From a bacterium (GTDB taxonomy: Bacteria; Armatimonadota; UBA5829): a DNA stretch of 64,000 nt. This document shows, in pieces, positions 22,059-30,106 of the stretch. The stretch spans positions 1 to 64,000 of the forward strand of contig JAJFVF010000008.1 in the NCBI GenBank assembly GCA_021371935.1, in the 5' to 3' direction. The position numbers and the translations under genes were made by a program. How positions within the stretch are numbered: the stretch's first letter is position 1; each line of letters begins with the position of its first letter. The notes under the pieces are model-generated. The model was given only the letters and a program-made list of their open reading frames with translations, did no database searches and had not been told where the DNA came from.

Positions 22059-22553
22059 TCAATTCAGTAGGTGGATTTGCTTTATCCCCGCACGGTCGAT
22101 TTGTTCGGCGGCTTCTTTTGCCGTAATACCGCCCGGCAGTTCCAAGTCAGGCGCAATCTCAGCAAGCGGGATCAGCACGAATGCCCTTTCCATCATCATC
22201 GGGTGGGGGATCGTAAGCTGTTTCTCACTTATATTGACGTCCTCATAGAGCAAAATATCCATATCTATGACTCTCGGACCCCACCTTATTGTTCTCTTGC
22301 GCCCCATTTCCCGTTCTATCTTGTTGCATAGCTCCAACAGCTCATACGGATCGAGAGCAGTCTTCACCGCGATGACTGCATTGGCAAAGTCCGGCTGATC
22401 CTTTACGCCGACAGGCTTTGTTATATAGATAGATGAGACGGCTGACACAGTGCAACCTTCGTGTGCATCGACCATTTCAATGGCTTTGTGCACATTCGCA
22501 ACCTTGTCCCCCAGGTTCGTGCCTATGCCAAGATATGCAGTCTTTGTGTTCAT
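22059..22553 (-). CDS. folK: 2-amino-4-hydroxy-6-hydroxymethyldihydropteridine pyrophosphokinase
   Basis: HPPK transfers pyrophosphate from ATP to 6-hydroxymethyl-dihydropterin in folate synthesis. From the ATG at 22553 the product has 164 residues, the usual size, starting 'TAYLGIGTNLGDKVANVHKA'. The signature 'RRTIRWGPRVIDMDILLYED'-type block (here 'KRTIRWGPRVIDMDILLYED') and 'IPHPMMMERAFVLIPLAEIAP' are present. An upstream in-frame extension to 22676 lacks homology and runs through an R8 repeat, so it is rejected. No clear Shine-Dalgarno is seen. folP and folB are not in the window. Confidence 0.94.
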   Translation of the reverse strand: MNTKTAYLGIGTNLGDKVANVHKAIEMVDAHEGCTVSAVSSIYITKPVGVKDQPDFANAVIAVKTALDPYELLELCNKIEREMGRKRTIRWGPRVIDMDILLYEDVNISEKQLTIPHPMMMERAFVLIPLAEIAPDLELPGGITAKEAAEQIDRAGIKQIHLLN

Positions 22554-22617
22554 CTGCACAATTATACTTCTTGGAGCGTAATGGTGTAAAATAAGCGTGT
22601 TGTGTATCAACGCTAAA

Positions 22618-22690
22618 GCCGTAGGGATGAAGCATTTGCCGGGTATATCAGGATGACTTATCAAATTCAGTCGCAAATTGCTTCATCCTG
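22618..22690. repeat. R8 inverted-repeat element, copy a
   Basis: GGATGAAGCATTTGC (22625-22639) and GCAAATTGCTTCATCC (22673-22688) are near-perfect inverted repeats about 35 bp apart. A second copy at 48083 has the same arms around an unrelated core. Confidence 0.7.
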
Positions 22691-22725
22691 GATGCTCATC
22701 ACAAATACCAATGCGGAGTATATAA

Positions 22726-23649
22726 ATGAGATCAATAGACAGATACAAACTGACCGATGGCATATCTTGCGCCGTTTGTCCCGATTGGGGATGCAATCTT
22801 TTTTCATGGGTAGTCGATGGTGTGGAGCTTATCTATTGCCCGGATGATTATCCAAATGCAGCTTGGAAGATTACAGGCGGCGGCACTCCAATCCTTTTCC
22901 CGTCGGTTGGGCGCACATGGGACTTTTCCACGGGCACACCCGTCCAGGGGATATACAGGATTTACCCATCGGACAAGACCTGGTTCATGCCCAGCCACGG
23001 AGTCCTGTATAATTGCAGCTTCAAGAAACTAGATGAAGTTAATAATCACGATAAAATCACAGTCAAATACGGCCTTGAGGTTCCTGACAAGGTCAAGCTT
23101 GACAACTATCCGTTTGATATAGATTTCACGCAGTGTTTCACACTCACTTCCAAAACTGTGGAGCTTGAGACAACGATTACCAATAATGGCGACAAGCCCA
23201 TGCCCGCTGCATTCGGCTATCATCCCTATTTCAGAATATCGAATCCTCAGCGCGAAGGTGTAAGGGTGAGCTTGCCGATCACGAAGTACCTCGAAACCAC
23301 AAAGGACACCGTTTTGCTCACGGGCAAGAGCGAGGATGCGAGCGGCGAGATCGATCTTAAGCCGGATGTATATTACGATCACACTTTTACGGGCGCAACC
23401 GGCACCCGCATGTCGTTGATTGATGAAAAGGCAGGGCATGCGATCCATGTGGACTACGATGAGAAGTTCGAGCTGTTTCTGGTGTATACACCCGACGGTT
23501 CGGATTTCGTGTGCATCGAACCGTGGACAAAAGGACTGGGCGCATATATGAATCTCAAGGACCCCGGCTGGGAGAGCGGTGAGTTGATACCGGTCATCAA
23601 GCCCGGTGCAAGTGTCAGTTACAAGGCCACATTCAGCGTAACCCACTGA
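22726..23649 (+). CDS. Aldose 1-epimerase family protein
   Basis: Member of the galactose mutarotase-like beta-sandwich family that interconverts alpha and beta anomers of sugars or sugar phosphates. The 307-residue product has family features: 'GGGTPILFPSVGRTWDFS' (substrate-binding Arg region), 'HGVLYNCSF' (His), 'AFGYHPYFRI' (catalytic His) and 'FVCIEPWTKGLGAY' (catalytic Glu). It resembles the LacX/YeaD-like branch more than classical GalM. Monocistronic, divergent from folK. Specific sugar unknown. Confidence 0.88.
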   Translation: MRSIDRYKLTDGISCAVCPDWGCNLFSWVVDGVELIYCPDDYPNAAWKITGGGTPILFPSVGRTWDFSTGTPVQGIYRIYPSDKTWFMPSHGVLYNCSFKKLDEVNNHDKITVKYGLEVPDKVKLDNYPFDIDFTQCFTLTSKTVELETTITNNGDKPMPAAFGYHPYFRISNPQREGVRVSLPITKYLETTKDTVLLTGKSEDASGEIDLKPDVYYDHTFTGATGTRMSLIDEKAGHAIHVDYDEKFELFLVYTPDGSDFVCIEPWTKGLGAYMNLKDPGWESGELIPVIKPGASVSYKATFSVTH

Positions 23650-23717
23650 TCTGATTTAGTATTTGAGATTTTGTATTGATTATTTTGATCAGATCAACAA
23701 TCAGAAAACGTCTCACC

Positions 23718-23787
23718 TGATCGTCCGGGGTATTCCTGCCCCGGACGCATCTTGCGAGGGGCATTCTTGCCCCGGTATCTCAACGTA
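23718..23787 (+). repeat. R2 double-hairpin element, copy b
   Basis: Hairpin 1: CGTCCGGGG (23722-23730) / CCCCGGACG (23739-23747). Hairpin 2: GGGGCATTCTTGCCCC (23758-23773). Confidence 0.85.
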
Positions 23788-23914
23788 AGTTAGTTGTGAG
23801 TTACGAGTTGAGACAAGTCTGCTCTCTCTCACGGGAGAGAGGGCATCTGATTTATTATTGAGTATATTGTATTGATTATTTTGATTGGGTTAACGATCAG
23901 AATAACGTCTCACT

Positions 23915-24008
23915 TCCAGTCATTCCGAGGAGTATAACCTGATTGTTCATGTGATCTGATAATTTGTGCAGGAATGAACAATCATGTTACGACGAGGAAT
24001 CTGCTGTG
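23915..24008. repeat. R5 repeat (CAGTCATTCCGAGG..GAGGAATCTGCTGTG) interrupted by an insert
   Basis: The left half CCAGTCATTCCGAGGA (about 23916-23931) and right half GACGAGGAATCTGCTGTG (23991-24008) are contiguous in the copy at 52701, but here are separated by a 55-bp palindromic insert. Related CATTCCGA/GGAATCT repeats are widespread in bacteria. Confidence 0.7.
23935..23989. mobile_element. 55-bp palindromic insert (MITE-like) nested in an R5 repeat
   Basis: TAACCTGATTGTTCAT (23935-23950) and ATGAACAATCATGTTA (23974-23989) are 16-bp terminal inverted repeats with one mismatch, enclosing 23 bp. Comparison with the uninterrupted R5 copies shows that it is an insertion. It carries no gene; mobility is inferred from structure and nesting. 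Confidence 0.5.
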
Positions 24009-24056
24009 AACCATTCTTCTATATGCCGATTACGTCTAGAGAGGATGCCAGTCTTA

Positions 24057-24094
24057 TTCCCTCTCCCTGGGGGAGAGGGCTAGGGTGAGGGCGA
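24057..24094 (+). repeat. R4 repeat copy (CCCTCTCC..GGGGGAGAGGGCTAGGGTGAGGGCG)
   Basis: CCCTCTCCCTGGGGGAGAGG then GCTAGGGTGAGGGCG. Nearly identical copies are at 42489 and 52611; a degenerate copy is at 3319. Confidence 0.8.
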
Positions 24095-24179
24095 AGCGCT
24101 GTAAATATATACCAGGTGAATGTTTTTCCCATATCTGTCGATACATGTCTTGAAGCAGTAATATAAGGAGTTCAAGACA

Positions 24180-24683
24180 ATGAGTATCACGGGCATCAAC
24201 AGCAATTCACTCGCCAGCTTATATGAGTATTACACGCAGGAGTCCGAGGGCACAACTTCAAGCGAAGACACATTGAGTTCTTTGCTTGAATCTGCAGGCG
24301 AGAGCAATGGTTCCGCGGACTCCATCATATTCTCGTCTGAAAGCCAGATATACTGCAGGCTTCAGCAGTTGCAGGAATCGGACAACGATGAGTTCAAGAA
24401 AGTCTGTTCTGAAATTGCTGAGAAGTTGAGCGATTCTGCGCTTAAGGCGGGCGGCACCAGTTCGGCCGAACTTGCTGTCAAGTTTGCTTCGGCAGCCGAC
24501 AGCGGCACAATGGATGACTTGCAGGTGTCTTCGACAACCAGCACGACATCCGACAGCACATCGTCTACAAGCAGCTATCTGAGTAAATATTATGCGCAGC
24601 TTCTCAGCCAGTCCAGTGACGACAGCAGTTCCACCAGCAGCCTGCTCACGCAGATATTGAGCGAGATGGGCATTTCAATATAG
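24180..24683 (+). CDS. Ser/Thr-rich acidic protein, unknown function
   Basis: I do not recognise it. The 167-residue product is about one quarter Ser, rich in Thr, Glu and Asp, without signal peptide or membrane helix. It has a central helical stretch ('QIYCRLQQLQESDNDEFKKVCSEIAEKLSDSALKAGG', about 58-95), a low-complexity 'SSTTSTTSDSTSSTSS' tract (about 117-132) and an amphipathic end 'SLLTQILSEMGISI'. The start 'MSITGINSNSLASLYEYY' is reminiscent of short EF-hand or flagellar-associated proteins, but no EF-hand loop is visible. AAGGAG at 24166-24171 supports the ATG. Confidence 0.65.
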   Translation: MSITGINSNSLASLYEYYTQESEGTTSSEDTLSSLLESAGESNGSADSIIFSSESQIYCRLQQLQESDNDEFKKVCSEIAEKLSDSALKAGGTSSAELAVKFASAADSGTMDDLQVSSTTSTTSDSTSSTSSYLSKYYAQLLSQSSDDSSSTSSLLTQILSEMGISI

Positions 24684-24684
24684 T

Positions 24685-24911
24685 CTATTTGTTTTGTCGA
24701 CCCTCGATCGCACACAGCAGGACGGCTGCGGCTATGCCGATGCGCCTGTCCAGCAGATTGTTGATATCGAGAGTATCAAGTCCGGGTTCATCGTTGGCAC
24801 GAACAGTTTGGCAAACATGTTTTCTCCGTGAATGCTAATATTAATCCGGTCGAGCGTGTTTCCAGCAGGAGATTGCCGGTCAGTCAGATAATCATATTCA
24901 GGCGAACCGAG
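24685..24911 (-). pseudogene. Possible decayed coding fragment (frameshifted)
   Basis: On the minus strand one frame reads 'SPEYDYLTDRQSPAG...INISIHGENMFAKLFV' and, after a shift near 24795, another continues 'RANDEPGLDTLDINNLLDRRIGIAAAVLLCAIEGRQNK' to a TAG at 24685. Each half looks protein-like and joining them needs one frameshift. There is no clean start. It lies in the gap between two plus-strand genes. Family not recognised; could be chance. Confidence 0.25.
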
Positions 24912-24925
24912 AAAGGAATATGATA

Positions 24926-25372
24926 ATGATATTGGACAGACTGGGAAACGCAAAGCGATATGAGCAGCTTCACCCTGCATTCGGCAGGGCTTTCATGTTT
25001 TTGGCGAGTCTCACCGACAAGACCGAGCCGGGCAGGTATGAAATAGACGGCGATAATCTCTATGTCAATGTGATGGATGCGGAGTGCCGAGACCGTTCAT
25101 CAGCCAAGCTCGAGGCTCATAAGAAGTATATCGATATACAATATGTGGTGTTGGGCAGCGAGACGATGGGCTGGCGTGATGTGAAGACATGTAAATCAGT
25201 GGTCGAGCCGCATAACGAAAGTGGCGACTATGCACTTTTCTCCGACACACCCGATACATTCTTTGATGTCCCATCGGGTGTGTTCGTTATTTATTTTCCT
25301 GATGATGCGCACGCTCCTCAGATAGGTGAGGGAAGTGTGAGAAAAGCTGTGGCAAAGGTAGCAATAGACTAA
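24926..25372 (+). CDS. YhcH/YjgK/YiaL (DUF386) family protein
   Basis: Cupin-fold family linked to sugar-acid and sialic-acid catabolism and to biofilm control (TabA). The product (148 residues) carries the family motifs 'LEAHKKYIDIQYVVLGSETMGW' and 'FVIYFPDDAHAPQIG..VRKAVAKV'; the His and Glu in these form the metal site in known structures. Two starts are possible; ATG at 24926 is better spaced from AAGGA (24913-24917) than the one at 24920. Stand-alone gene; no sugar operon next to it. Confidence 0.9.
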   Translation: MILDRLGNAKRYEQLHPAFGRAFMFLASLTDKTEPGRYEIDGDNLYVNVMDAECRDRSSAKLEAHKKYIDIQYVVLGSETMGWRDVKTCKSVVEPHNESGDYALFSDTPDTFFDVPSGVFVIYFPDDAHAPQIGEGSVRKAVAKVAID

Positions 25373-25474
25373 ATAATTGACAGTTGACAAACGGCTGAGT
25401 TTGGGGTAATTTGAGACCATAGGTCAAATAGAGACCGCACACAAGAGGCGGCTTTTTTGGAAGGAGAAAAGATT

Positions 25475-26593
25475 ATGAGGCGTGTTTGCGTCTATGTGGT
25501 TGTGCTCGCAATCGCAATAGCGTTGCTGTCGAGCGTATCTGCCGGAGCCTATAACTGGTCTGTTCAGTATGCCATCGACACCAGCCAGTCTGTTTTTGGA
25601 GTTTCGCAATCGCCATATCCGCGCGATAATCGCGGTCTTGCAATTTCCCCAGATGGTCGATATCTATATGCCGGCTACAACAACAGCTACAACAGCACCG
25701 GCGAGGTCCGCAAGATCGACCTGACCGTTTCGGACTACATCGATGCCACGGTAGCCCGCACGACCGGTGTGCGCGGCAAGTCAATAGCCGTAGACGATGC
25801 GGGGCGGGTATACCTTGCAGAGGGCTCGACGATTCAGGTTTATGACGCCGATCTCACTGCATCCATGTATAGCATCACCACTACCAAATGTGAGGGTCTG
25901 ACTGTGGCTCGTGAAGGTGGTGCACTGGTGCTATACGGCACGGACAGGACCAACAAGACTCTCACACGTTGGGAGCTTACAGAGAGCGGTGGTTCCATCA
26001 CCGGCGCGACGGCATCCGGTCTGGACGGTGATGGTGTAGTGTCGATCACCGGCGCATCGAGTTTGAGAGGCGTCGAAGTGGACAACAGCGGTAATATCTG
26101 GATGGCTGACCAGGATGCCAACAAAGTGTTTCGTGTAGACTCGGCAGGCGGCAGTCTTGCATCGGTAGATATAGCAACGCCCATGGACCTCGCATTCAAC
26201 GGTTCGTCCATGCTTGTCACAGGATATACCAGCCGCGCTATAAGCGTGGTCGGCGCTGATATGAGCATCAGTTCTGTTTTGAGCGTGCCCTGGGAGAGTC
26301 TTGAGCTTGATCCTGATGGGCAGAGCGCAGGTGGAGCACTGTCGGGGATAGTGGCTGTTGGTGATGGTTTCTATGTGACGAATGAGACCGGCCAGACGGC
26401 TGACGAGAAGTCTACATATGGCCGGATTGACGACAACAGCGGCACAATCGAGGGCAAGTTCTACACAGACACACTCTACGATGACAATGATCCGATTTTG
26501 CATGCATCGGTGCCCGAGCCTGGCAGCCTGATAGCTCTTATCACTGGTCTTGTGGGCTTAGTGGGCATAGCGTCTCGACGCAAACGAGCGTAA
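25475..26593 (+). CDS. Secreted beta-propeller-like protein with PEP-CTERM anchor
   Basis: Signal peptide (residues 1-26, 'VVLAIAIALLSSVSAGA'), then about 310 residues of repeated beta-strand blocks like 'GLAISPDGRYLYAGYNN', 'SIAVDDAGRVYLAEG' and 'GVEVDNSGNIWMADQDANKVFRVDSAGG'. These fit an NHL/YVTN-type beta-propeller. The C-terminus 'VPEPGSLIALITGLVGLVGIASRRKRA' is a PEP-CTERM sorting signal: VPEP, hydrophobic helix, basic tail. Such proteins are processed by exosortase and released or anchored with exopolysaccharide. ATG at 25475 follows GGAAGGAG (25459-25466). No exosortase in the window. Confidence 0.85.
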   Translation: MRRVCVYVVVLAIAIALLSSVSAGAYNWSVQYAIDTSQSVFGVSQSPYPRDNRGLAISPDGRYLYAGYNNSYNSTGEVRKIDLTVSDYIDATVARTTGVRGKSIAVDDAGRVYLAEGSTIQVYDADLTASMYSITTTKCEGLTVAREGGALVLYGTDRTNKTLTRWELTESGGSITGATASGLDGDGVVSITGASSLRGVEVDNSGNIWMADQDANKVFRVDSAGGSLASVDIATPMDLAFNGSSMLVTGYTSRAISVVGADMSISSVLSVPWESLELDPDGQSAGGALSGIVAVGDGFYVTNETGQTADEKSTYGRIDDNSGTIEGKFYTDTLYDDNDPILHASVPEPGSLIALITGLVGLVGIASRRKRA

Positions 26594-26638
26594 TAATCAG
26601 TCCAAATACTCAATATAATGTCAAAATACAAAATATAT

Positions 26639-26680
26639 CGGTCTCCCTTCGGATTTCATCTGAGGGGAGACCGTGTTTTT
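26639..26680 (+). terminator. Intrinsic terminator after the beta-propeller gene
   Basis: CGGTCTCCC (26639-26647) / GGGAGACCG (26665-26673) followed by TGTTTTT. Preceded by a 7-bp-period AATACTC phrase (26605-26637). Confidence 0.85.
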
Positions 26681-26717
26681 GTGTATGCAAATTTATTCCA
26701 ATAAATTGCATTTCCTG

Positions 26718-26746
26718 TTGACTTGATTGAATTTGTAACATATAAT
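26718..26746 (+). promoter_or_regulatory. Sigma-70-type promoter for the second PEP-CTERM gene
   Basis: TTGACT (26718-26723), 17-bp spacer and TATAAT (26741-26746). It lies 60 bp before the ATG at 26806, and the upstream gene is closed by a terminator. Confidence 0.8.
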
Positions 26747-26805
26747 CCGAGCAGTCAAGCGTAAAATGGTGTGACTTTTTTCTGAAAAAGGGGAGGAACA
26801 AGTCT

Positions 26806-27375
26806 ATGCGAAGGGTGTTCGTAATAGTTTTTTGTGCTGTAATTATCTGTTGTGCTATTGCAGTTTCAGCTGCCCCCACAACAGATTGGCGAGTCTGCTT
26901 GAGTGCATGCTACACGGGGGGACTTCAAAGTTCAACGTTCACTTGTGGAACTGGAACCTCCCCATACACTGTTATTGGTGATCCGCCTTCTTCGACACCT
27001 GTGTTGGGTGAAGAATTCGACTCTTTTCACTTGATAACGACGGATATTCGTTCGCCACTCTCTCCAGGTGAGTCAACTAGCTGGTATCCAATTCTCGCTT
27101 GCGGCGACGGAATGGTTTTACCGATAAAGCTCACTATATCTAGAATGACTCCTGTTCAATATCTAGACATTTCGTTTTGGATGGACGGTGTATTTTATTA
27201 CCAGCTTGAGGCATATGAGACTATTTCATTTGAATTATTTTTTGACCCCATTTCGCCTTCTGATTCACACCAATTCGAGATTAGAGCAACGGCTGTGCCT
27301 GAGCCGGGTAGTTTGTGCTGCATACTGGCAGGTCTTGTGGGTTTTGCAACACATAAATGTCGACGGCGCAAATAA
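26806..27375 (+). CDS. Secreted PEP-CTERM protein, unknown function
   Basis: 189 residues: signal peptide ('VFVIVFCAVIICCAIAVSA'), a beta-rich domain of about 130 residues without recognised family, and a C-terminal sorting signal 'VPEPGSLCCILAGLVGFATHKCRRRK'. Six or more cysteines occur, several in the signal and anchor helices. A+T-richer codon use than the neighbours. It has its own promoter and terminator, so it is a single-gene unit. AGGAACAAG-type site before the ATG is moderate. Confidence 0.75.
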   Translation: MRRVFVIVFCAVIICCAIAVSAAPTTDWRVCLSACYTGGLQSSTFTCGTGTSPYTVIGDPPSSTPVLGEEFDSFHLITTDIRSPLSPGESTSWYPILACGDGMVLPIKLTISRMTPVQYLDISFWMDGVFYYQLEAYETISFELFFDPISPSDSHQFEIRATAVPEPGSLCCILAGLVGFATHKCRRRK

Positions 27376-27420
27376 CCGGCAAGTAAATACTCAATATAAA
27401 ATCTCAAATATAAAATGTAA

Positions 27421-27452
27421 TCTCCCTCTGAGTGGTCTCGGAGGGAGTTTTG
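27421..27452 (+). terminator. Intrinsic terminator after the second PEP-CTERM gene
   Basis: CTCCCTCTGAG / CTCGGAGGGAG hairpin (27422-27447, one mismatch) followed by TTTTG. A 7-bp-period phrase (AATACTC-AATATAA-AATCTCA-AATATAA) precedes it at 27385-27412. Confidence 0.8.
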
Positions 27453-27478
27453 CTTCATAAGCCGCGGCCGCGGCGCAC

Positions 27479-27784
27479 TTATTCCCGGCTCGAAAACAGC
27501 CTTTTCAATTTATCCCAAAAGCCATGCCCTGCTCCCTGTTTTGGCAGTGTACTGGGCAGCACTTCTTCTTCAAAGAGCGAATCATCTATGCTGCCGTATT
27601 CGGTTTTCAGTGTTTGCAAGGCGTCCCTGATCGATTCGCTATCGGTATGGAATGCTCCACTCCAACCGCAGACAAAGCACTCCTGGTTTTTGACCGGGTT
27701 GAGCGCGCCACAGAGGTCACAAACTTTGAAGTCCCTCTCGGTGTATCCACCGAGGCTGTCGGAACCTCGTTCATACCATTCCAT
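27479..27784 (-). CDS. Small zinc-ribbon protein, unknown function
   Basis: 101 residues. A four-cysteine zinc ribbon is visible: C22, C25, C36 and C39 in 'KVCDLCGALNPVKNQECFVCGW', the double-CxxC type found in RanBP2-like and zinc-ribbon domains. The rest is helical and ends with a basic amphipathic stretch 'FWDKLKRLFSSRE'. It lies 62 bp behind the UvrD-type helicase gene on the same strand and is probably co-transcribed; a DNA- or protein-binding helper role is only an inference. Confidence 0.75.
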   Translation of the reverse strand: MEWYERGSDSLGGYTERDFKVCDLCGALNPVKNQECFVCGWSGAFHTDSESIRDALQTLKTEYGSIDDSLFEEEVLPSTLPKQGAGHGFWDKLKRLFSSRE

Positions 27785-27846
27785 AGTATCAACCTTCTTT
27801 GCGCGCTTGTCATTACATAGATATTTTCCCCTTGGTCAAATCTATG

Positions 27847-30006
27847 TCAAACCCTGCGCAAGTTAGCGAGTGATACTACGAGTTTTTTGATTCCCTGACC
27901 CTCAAATGCGACCGTGACCACTTCGCTGTCTCCGCTGCCTGTGGAGTTTAGGACAATGCCTGCGCCAAATTGCTCATGCTCTACTTTTGTCGCCGGTTTG
28001 AAAGTGGCCGGACCGCTGGAGCGAGCAGGTTTGAACTGTGATCTCCAGCTTGTGCTGCTGTATACGTGTTTGCCGGACGGCGATTCTGAGAAAAGTTCTT
28101 CAGGTATTTCAGATATGAACCGCGAGATGTCCGATCGCTGTATTTGGCCCATGATCATTCTCTGGTGAGCATAGCTGAACTTGAGTTCCTCGCGTGCACG
28201 TGTCATGCCCACATAACATAGCCGCCGTTCTTCTTCAAGCTCTTCGCGGTCATCGGCAGATCGTCTGTGCGGGAAGATGCCTTCTTCCATCCCGGCCATG
28301 AAAACCACCGGAAACTCCAACCCCTTCGCCGCATGCAGTGTCATCATAGTGATCGCATTGCCGGACTCGTCATAGGTGTCTATATCCGATATCAGTGCGA
28401 CATTTTCGAGGAACGCTCTCAGACTCGGGTCTTCGTTGACCTCGAACTGCTCTGTAACGGACAAAAGCTCCTCGACATTTTCTATTCGCGACTGGTTTTC
28501 CATACTGCGCTCAGCCTTGAGCGATTCGACATAACCGGATAGAAGCAGTATTTCCTCTGTGAGCCTGCGCACCGATACGGTATCGACCATTTCGTGCAGA
28601 TGGTGGACGAGTTCACCGAACTTTGCGATAGCGGTGCGTGTCCTCTTTGTGATATCGGTGGCTTCTTCGGCTCGCCGGATCGCCTCGTAGAGCGTTATCT
28701 GCTCGTTTATCGCAAACATTTCCAGTTTTGAGATCGAGGTCTGGCCGATCCCACGTGTCGGGACATTTATCACACGCCTCAGGCTCACGGTCTCATACGG
28801 ATTGAGAGCCAGGCGCATGTAGGCGAGAATATCTTTGATCTCTCTGCGCTCGTAGAACCGCACCGCTCCGACGAGCCGGTACGGTATCCGCCTGTTAATC
28901 ATTGCCTCTTCAAATATTCGCGACTGGGCGTTCATTCGGTAGAGTATCGCGATATCCGAGTAATTCCGTCCGCCGCCGAACGAGGCCATGTCCTCGATTG
29001 CACGGGCTATATTGTTGGCCTCGTCCATATCGTTTGCCGACTCGATTATCTCGATGTCCTTGCCTTCTTCGTTTTCGGTCCACAGCTTTTTGTTCGCGCG
29101 GCCTTTGTTGCGCTTGACCACATGATGAGCCGCTTCGAGTATCTTTTTTGTGGACCGATAGTTCTGCTCCAGCTTATATACTGTGGCCTCTGGATAATCC
29201 GACTCGAACTGGAGTATGATCCCGACGTCCGCCCCGCGCCAGCGATATATCGACTGATCGTCATCGCCCACGCAGAATATATTGTGATGTTTCGCCGCAA
29301 GGTTGCGCACGAGCTGATATTGCGAATAATTGATATCCTGATATTCGTCCACCAGTATATATTTGAACCGGTTCTGATAGTGCTCCAACACGGCCGGCTT
29401 GTTGCGCAGGAGTATGACCGTATACATGATAAGGTCGTCGAAGTCGAGAGCATGGTTTTGCGCAAGTTTGCTCTGATAGACCTTGTATACTTTTTCAGCA
29501 ATGTTCTCCATCTGCCCGACATATCTCCTGCCGAACTCATCAGGCAGCACAAGCTGCTCTTTGGCCTTGGATATCAGGTTCAGGATTTCGCGAGGGTGAT
29601 ATCTTTTCTGATCCAGGTTGAGGCTCTCCATGGATTCCCTGATGAGCGCGACCTGGTCTCCGTCGTCAAAGATGGTAAAGTTTTTGTCCAGGCCGATCTC
29701 CTCGCCCTTTTCGCGAAGGATCCGTGCACATATGCCGTGAAATGTGCCCGCCCACATGCGCGTGGCAGTCTCCCCGAGCAGTTGCTCGATGCGCTCTTTC
29801 ATCTCATTGGCGGCTTTGTTTGTGAATGTGACCGCGAGAATATTCCATGGCCGCACGCCGTGTTTCTTGATTAAATTCGCAATGCGATATGTCAGCACGC
29901 GGGTCTTTCCGCTTCCCGCGCCTGCAAACACCAGCACCGGCCCGTCGATATGTTCCACAGCAGCCCTCTGCTGCTCGTTGAGTGTGTCAATGATTGTAGT
30001 TTCCAT
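27847..30006 (-). CDS. pcrA: UvrD/PcrA-type ATP-dependent DNA helicase
   Basis: Superfamily 1A 3'-5' helicase of repair and replication-restart, 719 residues. Motifs in order: Q motif 'LNEQQRAAVEHIDGPVLVFAGAGSGKTRVL' (Walker A), 'AVTFTNKAANEMKER' (Ia), 'ALDFDDLI', 'ILVDEYQDINYSQYQLV' (Walker B), 'GDDDQSIYRWRGAD' (III), 'LEQNYRSTKKIL' (IV), 'VTMMTLHAAKGLEFPVVF'-type motif V and 'EEERRLCYVGMTRARE' (VI). The C-terminal PcrA-type tail that binds RNA polymerase is present ('VEHEQFGAGIVLNSTGSGDSEVVTVAFEG'). A TATAAT lies 9-14 bp before the start codon, but no good -35 is seen. Confidence 0.95.
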   Translation of the reverse strand: METTIIDTLNEQQRAAVEHIDGPVLVFAGAGSGKTRVLTYRIANLIKKHGVRPWNILAVTFTNKAANEMKERIEQLLGETATRMWAGTFHGICARILREKGEEIGLDKNFTIFDDGDQVALIRESMESLNLDQKRYHPREILNLISKAKEQLVLPDEFGRRYVGQMENIAEKVYKVYQSKLAQNHALDFDDLIMYTVILLRNKPAVLEHYQNRFKYILVDEYQDINYSQYQLVRNLAAKHHNIFCVGDDDQSIYRWRGADVGIILQFESDYPEATVYKLEQNYRSTKKILEAAHHVVKRNKGRANKKLWTENEEGKDIEIIESANDMDEANNIARAIEDMASFGGGRNYSDIAILYRMNAQSRIFEEAMINRRIPYRLVGAVRFYERREIKDILAYMRLALNPYETVSLRRVINVPTRGIGQTSISKLEMFAINEQITLYEAIRRAEEATDITKRTRTAIAKFGELVHHLHEMVDTVSVRRLTEEILLLSGYVESLKAERSMENQSRIENVEELLSVTEQFEVNEDPSLRAFLENVALISDIDTYDESGNAITMMTLHAAKGLEFPVVFMAGMEEGIFPHRRSADDREELEEERRLCYVGMTRAREELKFSYAHQRMIMGQIQRSDISRFISEIPEELFSESPSGKHVYSSTSWRSQFKPARSSGPATFKPATKVEHEQFGAGIVLNSTGSGDSEVVTVAFEGQGIKKLVVSLANLRRV

Positions 30007-30106
30007 ACTTGCTATATTATATCAGAAGTGTGGAGATGAGAGGATTATCATACAAGGAACAATAAGCATTTCTGACCGGTCTAAAAACCAACTTCGGGGT
30101 GAGTCT

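Larger units (their letters stand above)
23650..24179. other. 530-bp gene-free stretch made of repeats
   Basis: Contains in order a TTTAGTATTTGAGATTTTGT phrase (23653-23685), R2 copy b, a short R4 fragment (CTCTCTCACGGGAGAGAG, 23823-23840), a second TTGAGTATATTGTATTGATT phrase (23860-23879), an R5 repeat split by a 55-bp palindromic insert, R4 copy at 24057 and a short A+T-rich leader before the next gene. No coding region is seen. Confidence 0.6.
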
